Shown: positions 13,694-20,731, counted from the stretch's first letter. The stretch: 22,364 nt of DNA from Saccoglossus kowalevskii (GCF_000003605.2 NW_003151255.1:719237-741600); one strand, 5' to 3'. Program-made: numbers and translations. Notes: generated from the sequence alone by a model not told the origin.

Positions 13694-15843
13694 TATTTTT
13701 ATATATGCTATTTTCTCGTGAAAATCTCGTTTTCAATCCTGTCAAAATTGTGTGTCTAATTCAAACATTCCCGTTTTGTTTTTGATATTTTGCCACCCGA
13801 ACGTTTTGGTCATACAAATGTTTTATATCTTATCAATTGAGTCCTTGTTGCGATAAAAGTTGCTTTCGCAGTTCCTTAGCACGGTATAAGAGGTCAAAAA
13901 CATTAGCCCGTGCAAGCAAGTAAAGCTAAATATGATCCATTTATAAGAGCCGACCAAAACACGGTGGGTCAATGAAGTGGGTGCAAAAGTATAGCACGGG
14001 CTAAGCGCCCAGAACATCATTGTAATCAATCTATATTTGAATAATTGAATATTACATTCATAACTGTTATTTTCGGTATGCCATTCTTTTTGAAAATAAT
14101 GGACAGTCTTACTTTGCATTGTTATTCATATAACCATAGAACTAACTTTCCTGGTTACTGTACTGATTAATCATAGTTAAAAGGACTGATGATCTGTATA
14201 TTCTTAGCATAGGTTAAGTGACACCCGAAACTGTTAACTGTTGGCCACTCCTGTATGTGAACGCAATTGGATATAGCCGATATACAATCATACAAAACTA
14301 ACATATTTTTATTTGTTTAACTATAAATCGTGTGTCAAAAGTACAACGTTGTTATGTATTTACTAATATCTCGTGCGTTACAAGCACGGTATACTTATTA
14401 TTTAATTTTAAATCGTACATTGCAAGTCCGGCCTAATTCTAATATTTACTTACAACTCGAACTTATTCATTAATATCTCGTACGTTGCAAGTAAGCAATG
14501 AAAACATGTGGACAAATCATGATAAATGTTTGGGCAGTATTCAGCATATTACATACAAACGGAGTGGCAGATACTAGCATTAAATTCATTCGCACAGAGT
14601 CCTGGAAAATGTGAAAGATCATACCAGTGGGTTCCAGTAATTTGTAAAATGAAATCAAATTGCCAGATCATGCGACACACAAACTACAAGGTCTGTGATA
14701 CTTTGTGTCTCGTTTAAAATACATTTAAAAGCAGGGCGTAATGGATATCTCTGGGAAGATTAGATTCATCCTAAATAGATTATCCCTTCTATGTCATGAC
14801 ATGGGTGTAAGCTTTTCTTATTCAATTCAATTCAATTCACTATCAGAATTACGCAACCTAGTGTGGAATTTAAACCTTGCTCGAACTGTCATTGTCTGAT
14901 CAGTAAATGTGCATACTCGTTTGGCTTAGAATGAGCATCTCATTATACTACTAGTATAACAACTTTATTGAATTGTAGGTTATATGGATCATGATTGGCC
15001 GACATTTTGAAGACAGGATATTCTCTGCAGATAGAAGGAATGCTCCTTCACGCCACATAAAGCTGTTTTCAACTTTCATTGCCACTGAATTAGTCTCAAT
15101 GGAATCGATGTTTCCTCATCCAGTTTTCTTGAATTGTATGTTCCTAACTACTACTACTACTATTTTGAATTTGCTCATAAATCCAGTAACAGAAGCTCCA
15201 ATATTTGGACTGTGATTGGTGTAAATTAGACTACTTTTGACTTAGCCATCACTAGTGAGCATATTGTCTTGTCTATTGATCAGTTATAGGAGCATCGCCT
15301 ATACTCATGTTGACTTTCATAAGAGAAGTGGAGAATTCCAGTCTATTCATGTGTTTTGAAACATCTAATAAGCTTCAGGCTTGCCAGAATAATTAGCTAG
15401 AATAAAATCATTCCCATCTGCACCATCTTTGATAATAAGTAGTGGGAAACAACTACAATAACTGGAAACATACACAACTTTGTTGAACAGATGCATCCAC
15501 AGTTTCAAAAACTTGCGGAAAATAATTCATGCATTTCATTGTGAATATATATGCAACGTTTGCTGGGGTTGTGGATAGAAAAAAAAAATTACCAACCCCC
15601 TTGATAGTGATGTTGTCATATTAGTGATTTGAGTAATCCTTGATATACATTAGTTTAAATGTAATTTATATTCCTGCCATCTAGACTTGTTTCAATAGTG
15701 TAATATAAAACGCATACACTAGAAAAAACGTGCTTACCTTGATCAACATTTCTCCCCAATACAGAATCGAAGAAGATAATAAATGCAAGAAAACAAACTG
15801 GAAAAAAGTTTATACAAATCTGTAATAACATCATGGATAACAT
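270..15843 (-). CDS. Multi-exon gene for a secreted mosaic protein (whole gene model)
   Basis: Gene-level entry joining the minus-strand exons listed separately. Reading 5' to 3', the model is signal peptide, (mini-exon), trefoil, two short discoidin-like modules, kringle, EGF, Link-like, F5/8 type C, PAN/apple, CUB, C-type lectin, (linker mini-exon). Each module is flanked by GT/AG sites in phase 1, and the exons sum to 3,259 bases (about 1,086 codons) without a stop. No stop codon, transmembrane segment or poly(A) signal is convincing at the left end, so the 3' end probably lies outside the window. A secreted or cell-surface adhesion/recognition protein is inferred from domains only. I do not recognise an orthologue with this order. 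Two neighbouring genes read as one cannot be excluded, but the shared strand, shared phase and single signal peptide favour one gene. Confidence 0.8.
309..781. other. Intron/flank without recognised coding sequence
   Basis: AT-rich sequence between the last lectin exon and the candidate linker exon. I see no domain, repeat unit or conserved motif on either strand. Confidence 0.5.
782..936 (-). CDS. C-type lectin domain, third exon
   Basis: Enters in phase 2 (acceptor ttcttctccaaatcaag) and leaves in phase 1 (ACAACAG|GTATGT). It reads IKPDGGQWANCVAIF, then STQSWHDVICSVNKTNKYIC and SHPA, the C-terminal third of the lectin fold with its last three cysteines. Calcium-site motifs are altered: KPD where mannose/galactose binders have EPN or QPD, ANC for E-x-C, and WHD for WND. 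Classical calcium-dependent sugar binding is therefore doubtful. The plus-strand ORF across the same bases is its antisense shadow. Confidence 0.92.
1183..1264 (-). CDS. C-type lectin domain, second exon
   Basis: An 82-base exon too short for ORF cut-offs. It enters in phase 1 (acceptor ccattataag) and leaves in phase 2 (GAAAG|GTGTGT). It reads about LTDGISEGVYRWTDGSPFIY followed by SDWDTE, the unmistakable middle of a C-type lectin domain (W-I-G-L...W-x-W-x-D-G-S-P-x-x-Y-x-x-W). Joining it to the flanking exons restores a continuous domain, which fixes its boundaries. Confidence 0.92.
1445..1645 (-). CDS. C-type lectin domain, first exon
   Basis: Phase 1 at both ends (acceptor attgcgactgcag, donor TATATAG|GTAATG). 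It reads MECELDWIIMNTNCYKLF, then WHQADTACRRVNSNLASI and YPLSYTYIG. This is the long-form C-type lectin start: C...W...N-x-x-C-Y, then W-x-x-A-x-x-x-C-x-x-x-x-x-x-L-A-S-I, and the strand leading into W/Y-I-G-L. The last codon is completed by the next exon as I-G-L-T-D. The domain totals about 146 codons over three exons. Confidence 0.92.
1837..2262 (-). CDS. CUB domain exon
   Basis: A 142-codon exon, phase 1/1 (acceptor tttaatttaacag, donor GTATGT). It reads ITCTQPRGLLSSLDYPTPYP, NNRCYW, LNFLEFDVGD, VCNTDFLDVYTDG, RFCTSRPP and FLSDDNSDGSKGF. These are the four CUB cysteines and the standard strand order (S-x-x-Y-P-x-x-Y-P; C-x-W; F-x-x-F-D; C-x-x-D-x-L-x-V-Y; C...P-P; F-x-S-D-x-S-x-x-x-x-G-F). 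The acidic residues in CNTDFLD and SDDNSDG match positions used by calcium-binding CUBs. An extra cysteine pair lies before the domain (SCTD, RIC). A second acceptor (after acttag, 2254-2253) exists but would be phase 2. Confidence 0.92.
2263..4286. other. CUB-PAN intron, possible decayed element
   Basis: A 2-kb intron between the PAN and CUB exons. Short plus-strand open stretches at 2691-2879 and 3191-3376 are not recognised. The part at 2690-3700 is less AT-rich than its surroundings and holds several broken open frames in the plus direction, so it may be a worn transposable element. I cannot name a family. Confidence 0.3.
4287..4556 (-). CDS. PAN/apple domain exon
   Basis: A 90-codon exon, phase 1/1 (acceptor tttatttttcag, donor GTAGGT). 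Core motif: VTQDECKQLCMTEPLF, VCKYFVYIT, DADCEYG. The spacing C-x3-C-x7-C-x(n)-C and the aromatic F-x-C-x-x-F-x-Y pattern are those of PAN_1/apple modules, which mediate protein or carbohydrate binding in plasma kallikrein, HGF and many invertebrate surface proteins. A final YHIRITE strand closes the domain. The exon boundary matches the domain boundary. Confidence 0.85.
4865..5006 (-). CDS. F5/8 type C (discoidin) domain, second exon
   Basis: Begins in phase 0 after the acceptor ttctgttataatag and ends in phase 1 (AATG|GTAAAT). It reads about KFKSGYGYKLN, then CPPIETIFIRIWLYG and MFEVHGCPLR. This is the F5/8 C-terminal signature: P-P-I-x-A-R-x-I-R-I, then hydrophobic strand, E-L/V-x-G-C. The closing Cys can pair with the Cys at the domain start. 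The intron inside the domain is the only phase-0 junction in the gene. A second acceptor (after cgag, at 4954-4953) would also keep frame but would drop the P-P-I-E segment, so I prefer 5006. Confidence 0.85.
5104..5552 (-). CDS. F5/8 type C (discoidin) domain, first exon
   Basis: Entered in phase 1 (acceptor ttcttttaaaag) and left in phase 0 (donor ATCAAG|GTGAAT). It starts PEKCSLCYTVVGIQSGRVP, matching the C-x-x-x-L-G-M-x-S-G-R-I-P opening of F5/8 type C domains. It continues with YYVVKFIETIKVSGISMLP (the V-D-L-x-x-x-x-x-V-x-x-I-x-T-Q-G region) and YLLDYGDDGTNWINYKE (the Y-x-V-x-Y-S-x-D-G-x-x-W-x-x-Y region). These domains are beta-sandwich modules binding carbohydrate, lipid or collagen. 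About 40 extra residues between the start and the first core strand make it longer than usual. Confidence 0.87.
5687..5941 (-). CDS. Link-like (hyaluronan-link type) module exon
   Basis: An 85-codon exon, phase 1/1. The acceptor is excellent (poly-T then ctaacatag) and the donor is GTTAGT. The order GQFYYYEVEEKC, NNHNATLSSIEEYKNAILFG and GTYAWAKNAIRVRL follows the Link fold: Y-x-F-x-E-A-x-x-x-C, A-x-L-A-x-x-x-Q-L, A-x-x-x-G, G-W-x-x-x-x-x-x-R. Link modules share their fold with C-type lectins and bind hyaluronan in vertebrates. Only two cysteines are seen (in EKC and ALC), where the family usually has four; the usual C-x-x-G-W is GTYAWA. So this may be a degenerate Link or another C-type-lectin-like fold. 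Confidence 0.55.
5942..6528. other. EGF-Link intron
   Basis: AT-rich intron with no recognisable exon or repeat on either strand. The only notable part is the poly-pyrimidine acceptor of the Link-like exon at its left end. Confidence 0.5.
6529..6654 (-). CDS. EGF-like domain exon
   Basis: A 42-codon exon, phase 1/1, bounded by a ttcgaag acceptor and the donor ACAG|GTAAAT. It reads KICEGVVCYNGGTC, then ASCICSFGFSGSKCETG, giving all six EGF cysteines with C-x-C-x3-G-F-x-G-x-x-C at the end. The segment CYNGGTC matches the O-fucose consensus between the second and third cysteines (C-x4-S/T-C). The calcium-binding D-x-D/N-E start is absent, so this is a non-calcium EGF. It lies between the kringle and the Link-like exon, separated from the kringle by a 2-kb repeat-bearing intron. 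Confidence 0.92.
7260..7523 (+). pseudogene. Unrecognised lysine-rich open stretch in intron
   Basis: An 87-codon plus-strand frame, Lys/Asn/Ser-rich and without cysteines or hydrophobic segments. It lies inside the kringle-EGF intron, antisense to the host gene and upstream of a SINE relic. Composition is compatible with a fragment of a retroelement gag/ORF1 or with chance in AT-rich DNA. No start context, splice sites or motif supports a functional gene. Confidence 0.2.
7885..8100 (+). mobile_element. tRNA-headed SINE relic
   Basis: The head resembles a tRNA, closest to tRNA-Met: ttgcatcagactcataatca (D-stem to anticodon region with CAT) followed by a box B-like agttcaaatcctaactgggg. These are the internal RNA polymerase III promoter elements of SINEs. 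The tail continues with a GC-richer unique body to about 8100; its end and any target-site duplication are unclear. It sits in the kringle-EGF intron. Confidence 0.55.
8487..8551 (+). repeat. Stem-loop plus box B-like site, possible second SINE fragment
   Basis: ttcattagtt (8487-8496) and aactaatgaa (8518-8527) form a perfect 10-bp inverted repeat around a 21-base loop. It is followed by agttcaaacc (8542-8551), a box B-like sequence. This may be the head of another worn tRNA-derived SINE; no tail is defined. Confidence 0.3.
8723..8992 (-). CDS. Kringle domain exon
   Basis: A 90-codon exon in phase 1/1 (acceptor atctag, donor GTTAGT). The six kringle cysteines are present in order: EECYRDDTGYDYRGEVSVT, GKYCSPW, GASCRGG, GPICFVD, LEDC and GCG. 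The YRG and C-x-x-W signatures fit. Kringles are triple-looped protein-binding modules known from plasminogen, ROR receptors and various invertebrate extracellular proteins. The usual PWCYT block is GPICFV here, so an aromatic lysine-binding-pocket residue is altered. The domain fills the exon exactly. Confidence 0.9.
9078..9341 (-). CDS. Short discoidin/galactose-binding-like module B
   Basis: A single exon of 88 codons, phase 1 to phase 1, with an excellent acceptor (tggttgttttcttcgacag) and a GTAAGT donor. It reads PRFNQLMYF, then GRGAIFDDN, HVWLDKSNEWFTWVYIEID, and ends PIIEIEVYTD. The order (Asn near the start, A-x-D-D/G-N, W-x-D, W-x-x-I-D, then I-E-V-Y-T) parallels module A and the first half of F5/8 type C domains. 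No second half follows; the next exon is the kringle. Internal CC and acidic residues could support ligand or metal binding, but that is speculation. Confidence 0.6.
9572..9874 (-). CDS. Short discoidin/galactose-binding-like module A
   Basis: A single exon of about 101 codons, phase 1 at both ends (acceptor gttttcag, donor GTAAGT). It begins DLYNVALG, the Asn-x-Ala-Leu start typical of F5/8 type C and fucolectin-like domains. It continues with AATDGRY (compare the family's A-x-D-G-N/R) and ends IFEFDYKSMIKLIRICTYTE, which resembles the family's V-D-L-G...I-x-x-I-x-I-Y-T strand. The usual domain is about 140-150 residues, so this matches only its N-terminal part and stops where the second half should begin. 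The next exon has the same layout, suggesting tandem duplication of a half-module. Family assignment rests on these motifs alone. Confidence 0.6.
9875..10465. other. Trefoil to module A intron
   Basis: No domain or splice-bounded phase-1 exon recognised. A 69-codon minus-strand frame at 10066-10275 has six cysteines but no family pattern and no matching acceptor/donor pair, so it is left uncalled. Confidence 0.4.
10466..10591 (-). CDS. Trefoil (P-type) domain exon
   Basis: The exon reads DCWIAPASRTACGG, then DDCLHVGCCWD, then NSCF. This gives the six cysteines of the trefoil pattern: C, R-x-x-C-G, C-x3-G-C-C-x-D and a final C. Trefoil domains are compact three-loop modules found in secreted mucosal and lectin-associated proteins. 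The acceptor is a strong tttcccacag, entered in phase 1. Two phase-1 donors are possible: GTGGGT after 10466 (used here) or GTCAGC after 10478. The choice changes only four residues after the last cysteine. The exon is about 42 codons, so simple ORF length cut-offs miss it. Confidence 0.85.
10985..12900 (-). mobile_element. Decayed LINE (L1/Tx1-like) endonuclease and reverse transcriptase remnant
   Basis: Minus-strand, frameshifted remains of a non-LTR retrotransposon ORF2, read right to left. The endonuclease part shows VTWNLLGN near 12860, FAPNSEAAHCTFFKQ near 12640, and SNSLQISVDTCDIIP with a following YHSSI near 12300. The reverse transcriptase part shows GVIALIEKACKDKGHIGKW and RPITSLNVDYKIA (about 11850-11740), LLLAIDFQKAFDSLNL (about 11620-11570, motif A), GVRQGDLLSPILFI (about 11455-11410, motif B) and YFDDLICFM (about 11320-11285, degenerate F/Y-A-D-D). 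The left end, after GNWRQRK, fades near 10985. It is not functional: several frameshifts, and the catalytic ADD reads FDD. It lies in the same orientation as the host gene, within its large 5' introns. Confidence 0.85.
12075..12104. repeat. Short cacgag tandem repeat
   Basis: About four copies of the hexamer cacgag, the last one altered to cacgaa, inside the LINE remnant. Confidence 0.8.
13006..13275 (-). other. Unrecognised open stretch next to LINE remnant
   Basis: An 89-codon minus-strand frame, with a run of G on the plus strand at about 13111-13121. It lies directly 5' of the LINE endonuclease remnant and may be LINE 5' sequence or ORF1 debris. No motif is recognised and no phase-1 exon is supported. 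Confidence 0.2.
13509..13556. repeat. 12-bp minisatellite, four units
   Basis: Unit tgttttgtatca, three exact copies and a fourth ending in tat. Confidence 0.95.
13609..13691. repeat. (TA)n microsatellite
   Basis: An uninterrupted run of about 41 TA units. The open frames crossing it are Ile-Tyr repeats and not genes. Confidence 0.97.
13904..14003. repeat. Inverted repeat, 10-bp arms
   Basis: tagcccgtgc (13904-13913) and gcacgggcta (13994-14003) are exact reverse complements 80 bases apart. They are more GC-rich than the surroundings. They could be the arms of a small foldback element or a chance pair. Confidence 0.45.
14360..14500. repeat. Diverged tandem repeat with atctcgt-cgtt-caag units
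   Basis: Related units at about 14368 (atctcgtgcgttacaag), 14412 (aaatcgtacattgcaag) and 14474 (atctcgtacgttgcaag), spaced 44-62 bases apart. An old, diverged tandem array in the first intron. Confidence 0.5.
14557..14601 (-). CDS. Candidate 45-nt mini-exon (short linker with two Cys)
   Basis: A pyrimidine-rich acceptor (ctttcacattttccag) precedes 45 bases, followed by the donor GTATGT. The exon starts and ends in phase 1 and reads about LCANEFNASICHSV, with two cysteines and an N-glycosylation sequon (NAS). It would join the signal peptide to the trefoil exon without breaking frame. No domain is recognised. An upstream acceptor at 14677/14676 would give a longer open exon, but in phase 0, which does not fit. 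Such a short signal can arise by chance. Confidence 0.4.
14602..15737. other. First intron, no recognised gene
   Basis: Apart from short simple repeats (ttcaa-type at 14818-14838, cta-type at 15149-15164, an A-run at 15580-15588) I see no domain, RNA gene or transposon signature. The plus-strand frame at 14991-15215 has no supporting motif. Confidence 0.4.
15738..15843 (-). CDS. Exon 1: signal peptide
   Basis: First coding exon. Three in-frame ATGs lie at 15843, 15834 and 15831; the longest reading starts MLSMMLLQICINFF. A hydrophobic core (roughly residues 4-27, including VCFLAFIIFF) is followed by DSVLG and then polar RNVDQ, which is a standard secretory leader with likely cleavage after the LG. 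The exon ends at a strong donor, CAAG|GTAAGC, in phase 1, the phase used by all downstream module exons. That match is the main reason to attach it to the mosaic gene about 5 kb downstream. Which ATG is used cannot be decided from the sequence. Confidence 0.75.
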
Positions 15844-17400
15844 TCATGTCCACATACTAAGCCACATTGATTGGCTCATAATAACAATTATTATTATACA
15901 TGTAAATTACGAGCATATAAAGATCCATGCGTATTATATAAAATTGGAGATGGTCGTGAGTTCCAAACTGGTTTGGATTTGTTGCAGTACTGTTATTACT
16001 GGGGCATACATTGAAACCATCTTTATATTGCTGTTAGGGCCAAGGGCTCTCAGGTACAAAAACAGTTGCTGTGCATCCTCCTATATAATATTGCGTAGAA
16101 TGGCCTGGTGTCTGAGTGCTTAAAACGTTCACGCATGTAACGCATTTAAGGTTGTACTTTTTTTCTGAGAATTAAAGTAAATGGTCTGTCTCATGCGACA
16201 TATTTATAATAAATTCTAAGATCAACACAGATTTTAGGTCAAAACTAATCAGGTCTGTGCATTGTCCTAGAGCATCAATGTATCATTTTGTATTCATATG
16301 TGATGATTAGTACTTGAGATATCATTGGAAAAGCCGGAAATTTATTTATTGTGCAAATTAAGTAATTTATATAAACGGATTTTTACGCCAAACTGAGCAC
16401 ACATGCATACATGGAAACACGTACACACACACGAATACACACTTACAGACAGACTCACACGGCGTGCTTTGCACACGGGAGTAAAAAAAATAATTTGATT
16501 TTTAGATAATATAGATATAATTCAATAATGCAAACAATCTCTACTTCTGTTTACACGCGCATTTAGAGACTTTATGCATTTGCTAAACTTTTGAGTTTGC
16601 TTCCAGCGAATTATTTCGCTATCACTGGCACACTGAGCGCGTGTCTGTCAAGATTTTGCGTAGGAAATCACAGCTGGAATAATAAATCACTGAACAGTAT
16701 TTGTATATTTTATCTCGGATAAAGGATAAAGTGTGGAAACATATGTAATAAGATTATAACGTCATGGCGCAGCCACGTTTGAGGTTTGATGCTTGTATGC
16801 ATGGTACTATTAACCATGCTGATTTCCTTACTTAAAAATACACCATGTTACTTAATTGATCAGTATTTATTAGGCGTATATTGTCTACAAATTGGTCGAA
16901 AATTAATTATACACTAAATAGGTATATTGTAGTTTATATTGTAAATATATCTTAATGTATTACGTGTACGTAAATCATGTCAACATATACACTTATATTT
17001 TTCACAAGATAAGATTGTTTTTCCACAACTATATATAAAACTATAAATATTGTTATACATGTAAGTGTTGATAATATTTACATAAATTATGCAACGTGAT
17101 AGATAATATTATCTCTAATTATCTTTCCTTAAATTATTACCTTCATCATCTCTGTCAAAACTATGTCTTCCGAACTTACATAGTGTAATTCAAAATATTT
17201 AAATGATGGCACGGATATTGACATTTTTATCAGTGTCTATTCCTGTTGTTTTCAATTTTTAAACAAAATACATTTTAGCATACTGAAGAAAATTCCGACG
17301 CTGCCGTAATTGTAGGTACACTAGTAATCATAGTCATTTCGTTGTAATAACAGAATACTCAAGTCAGAATTATATATTTGACCCAGAATTCAAAAAACAT
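15844..17400. other. 5' flank of the mosaic gene
   Basis: No recognised gene on either strand. A CA-rich stretch lies at about 16400-16445. The plus-strand frame starting at 15833 overlaps exon 1 in antisense, is hydrophobic and Ile-rich, and has no domain. Confidence 0.4.
15910..15950 (-). promoter_or_regulatory. Possible TATA/CCAAT-like promoter of the mosaic gene
   Basis: About 70-105 bases upstream of the signal-peptide ATG, the minus strand reads ccaattttatataatacg and then ctttatatgc. These are TATA-like boxes with an adjacent CCAAT-like box. In AT-rich DNA such matches are common, so this is only a position to test with transcript 5' ends. A second inverted CCAAT lies near 15869. Confidence 0.2.
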
Positions 17401-17830
17401 CGGTTTCACTCGTCTATCACATTCTCACAATTGTTTAACAATATTTGTGATTTTAAAAATTTAAACTTGTAGTTTTGTGCACTGAGCATTTTAAATCAAC
17501 TTACGTCTATTTGAATGAGGTCTGCGACCACCAATCATCTTCACTGTACAACACACTCAACATGGAAACCTACTGATGCTATACAGGATATGTTGTTTCA
17601 CTACGTCTTGCACTCAGTGACTGGTGACAAATCTAACAGACGTGCTATTATTTATGGTCCTCAATAAAGTGCAGGCGTTTGATCCATCGCGACTAATTGA
17701 AATGCCCAAAGCTATTTTTTCCAAATGTTCTGAGTACAGCATGGTGTTAAAATGGTTGTTGATTTGATTTGTTATATTATAGTATTCGTTGTCATTATTT
17801 TCAATGTGTTTTTTAATAAATTAAAACTAT
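17401..17830. repeat. Dispersed duplication, copy 1
   Basis: Starts cggtttcactcgtctatcac and extends to about 17830. It matches copy 2 (19552-19955). The central 17536-17716 is nearly identical to 19678-19858 (I count one difference in 181 bases), while the flanks are clearly more diverged and carry indels. No coding frame or RNA-gene signature recognised. Confidence 0.9.
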
Positions 17831-18519
17831 CATGTTATCCCCAAACATTGTTTGGTGATATATAATTTACGAACGCTTTCATTATATAGTGCAACTTTGA
17901 CCAGGCGACACTACCCGGATACTACGTGCAAATGTGGGGGATGTTCGAATAGAAATTAAACTCCCTGCAGAGATGGGAAAATGCGTGAGATTACGTGAGC
18001 TCGAATTCAATAATTGTCTTTGATATTTAATGAACATAGATTACAAATAAATGTGTATGGTATGCACAGCGCCGGGAAACATTTTCCCTTCAAAACAAAT
18101 ATGTCAATCTATTACGCATGCTCAGACGATATAACATGTGACTTTCTCAAGCCTATCCTGTGAAAATTAGTCGTTGTAGCGTAACTGGTATCACGCTTAA
18201 CTGTCCACTACTTTGTTTACAAAGCATTCCCAACGCGAAGCTATCATTTGTACAACCAGGTCGTCAGCTTTTAACTAAGAGCGCCAACGCAGTGTGATTT
18301 CCCATGACTGACCATCCACTGTATATACCGATACCTAGACAATGTAGAGTGTGACCCATACAAATTTTAGTCACGGATACCTAGGAAATGTCGGTAAAGT
18401 CATTGAGTTTGATGATACAATCTTGTGTAAAAAATAGTATGTAGCTTCATAAACAGACTATGCTAAGAGAAAATCAAAACTACGTGTTATACCTCAGTGG
18501 GCAAGGAAACTGTATGCCA

Positions 18520-18547
18520 GGCCTGCGTGTGTGTGGGTGGGTGGGGG
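18520..18547. repeat. G/T-rich simple sequence
   Basis: The run tgcgtgtgtgtgggtgggtg followed by Gs; a short, interrupted GT/GGGT tract in AT-rich flank. Confidence 0.7.
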
Positions 18548-19388
18548 TATCAGATGATATCTAGTGTATAAAAATAGGAAATAAATGAAGACTCCAGCAT
18601 TTCCACATTTTTAAAACCAGAAAAAAAAAGACAAATTTGATTCATAAAGATTGAAAAATATTAGATGCTCTTTCAATTTTAACTAACGCCTTACTTCCGT
18701 TTTTTACCAAATTGCCGATATGAGTAGAATAATTCAAGAAAACTAAATAGACTGACTCAATTTACAAATTCTGAGCTGTGTGTTTGGTTTGACAAATCGG
18801 TTAACTTCGCGCTGTGGTTTGTAAACAGCCTTGTGATTGGTGCATAATAATTTATAAATAGTCCAGCCTTCAACTGTGCGGGTTCGGAAAATGTGTGATC
18901 GCTGGTGTCATCATCCCTTGTATATTTGTATACAATAAATTCAGTAACTGCTTCCTCTATAATAAAAGAAAATACTTGTACTTAATTTACTCCAACCATT
19001 CCCTTTTATTGGAATGGTGTAATTCAGACCAATATTTGTACTGAATGTCTGCAATATTTTAATTCAACATTAGTCAGTTAGGTGATTTTTTGCTACTATT
19101 TTAGAAGTTGAGATTCAGTGCGTATCATAATTTCAAGCTATGATATGTGTGTATCTTGGGAACAACCACCAAATTGCATTTTTAATGATGTTTCCTATAT
19201 TGCGTGGTATTCTGTTGTTACATATGACACAGTGTAATTTCAAATAATCTTACTTAAGTGTGAAGTTAAAACGTCATCACCTACGATGATATTATCACAG
19301 TGTCATAACATTGTTTTTCACATTTTAATACAGTAAGTGTTATGTGTTTTTGATATTATATTTCCATCCTTTAGAAACTCTCGACACT

Positions 19389-19412
19389 GTTATATATATA
19401 TATATATATATG
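19389..19412. repeat. Short (AT)n run
   Basis: About twelve AT units. Confidence 0.9.
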
Positions 19413-19551
19413 CTAGTAATCAGAAAACCTGCATAGTTATTTCATTATATTACTTGAATGTTCAAAGATAGAATTATATATTTAATCTTGTCAGTATAGA
19501 TTTTTACTTTTTCAGTAGACATTTTTACTTTTGAGTAGAGATTTATAGCTT

Positions 19552-19955
19552 CGGTTTCACTTGTCTATCACATTCTCAAACAACAATTTTGGGATATTAA
19601 AACTTTACTCGTAATTTTGAGCACTAAACATTTCAAATCAATATACGTCTATTTAAATTTGGTCTGTGGTCACCAAACATCTTCACTGTACAACACACTC
19701 AACATGAAAACCTACTGATGCTATACAGGATATGTTGTTTCACTACGTCTTGCACTCAGTGACTGGTGACAAATCTAACAGACGTGCTATTATTTATGGT
19801 CCTCAATAAAGTGCAGGCGTTTGATCCATCGCGACTAATTGAAATGCCCAAAGCTATTCTTAACACAGCGTTACATTATTGCCACATGTTGGATTAGTTA
19901 TAGTATAATATTCGTTATGTTTTTTAATGTTTTTTTTAATAGATTAGAACTGTAA
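19552..19955. repeat. Dispersed duplication, copy 2
   Basis: Second copy of the unit at 17401-17830, same orientation, about 2.15 kb away. The core 19678-19858 is nearly identical; the right flank (after aaagctatt) is largely replaced relative to copies 1 and 3. Confidence 0.9.
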
Positions 19956-20390
19956 TGTTATAATATATATTTTTGTTTAGTTCAAATTACATGTACATTG
20001 GGACCTACTATTTTTAGATGTGAATTTTATGATCACAACACAATTACAGCCATATTACACGGACAACACATTACACAAAATTGCCAGTGAAAAGGGTGAC
20101 ACGGACCCCGATGAGATGATGCTAGGTGTTTGTTTTAAAACAACACATCCTGCTCCAAAACATTTTGCATGTAAAATGACAGGCCGGATTAACGAATCAA
20201 TAAAAATAAATACGCACTTGTAAGCACGTCTCAGATAACATGGTTATGATTTCGCAATGTATGGGAACATGTATAATATAAACATAACGTCTAGGCCTCA
20301 TCCAAGTTTGTGATTTGATATTTGCATGAAATAATGTTATGTATCTATTCAGATTTTTTTTTAAATATACACCGCGTCAGAGACTGATGG

Positions 20391-20530
20391 TAGCTATTAT
20401 TAATGGTCAGTAATACAGTGCAGGCGTTTGATCATGCGCGACTAATTGAATTGCCCAAAGCTGTTTTCCCGACTGTGTTCTCGAATGTTACGTTAAAATG
20501 GTGGCTGATTTGTTATAGTATAGTATTCTA
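20391..20530. repeat. Dispersed duplication, partial diverged copy 3
   Basis: Holds the right part of the same unit (gtgcaggcgtttgatc, gcgactaattga, tgcccaaagct) and the segment gttaaaatggt...gatttgttat shared with copy 1 but not copy 2. It is more diverged and lacks the left half, so it is an older duplicate. Confidence 0.8.
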
Positions 20531-20731
20531 ATCATCCTTTTTAATGAATTTTCACCAACAACAATTACTGTCCCATTTGTCCCAAAAATGAAATTGTAAT
20601 TAAAACACAAATTCTGAGTGGCAATTCTGAGCTACCTGTCAAGACGTATTTTAGTATACCTTACATAGACTTTACGATTCGCATTTTTGGGGTACTATAT
20701 TCTAGAATGGCAAGTTATTGTATAATCAAAA

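Noticed and set aside
13438-13785. Two plus-strand frames across the TA tract
   Set aside because: They translate the minisatellite and (TA)n repeat into repetitive Cys/Ile-Tyr runs; not genes.
20020-20223. 67-codon plus-strand frame
   Set aside because: No motif, no homology recognised, and it sits between duplicated noncoding repeats.
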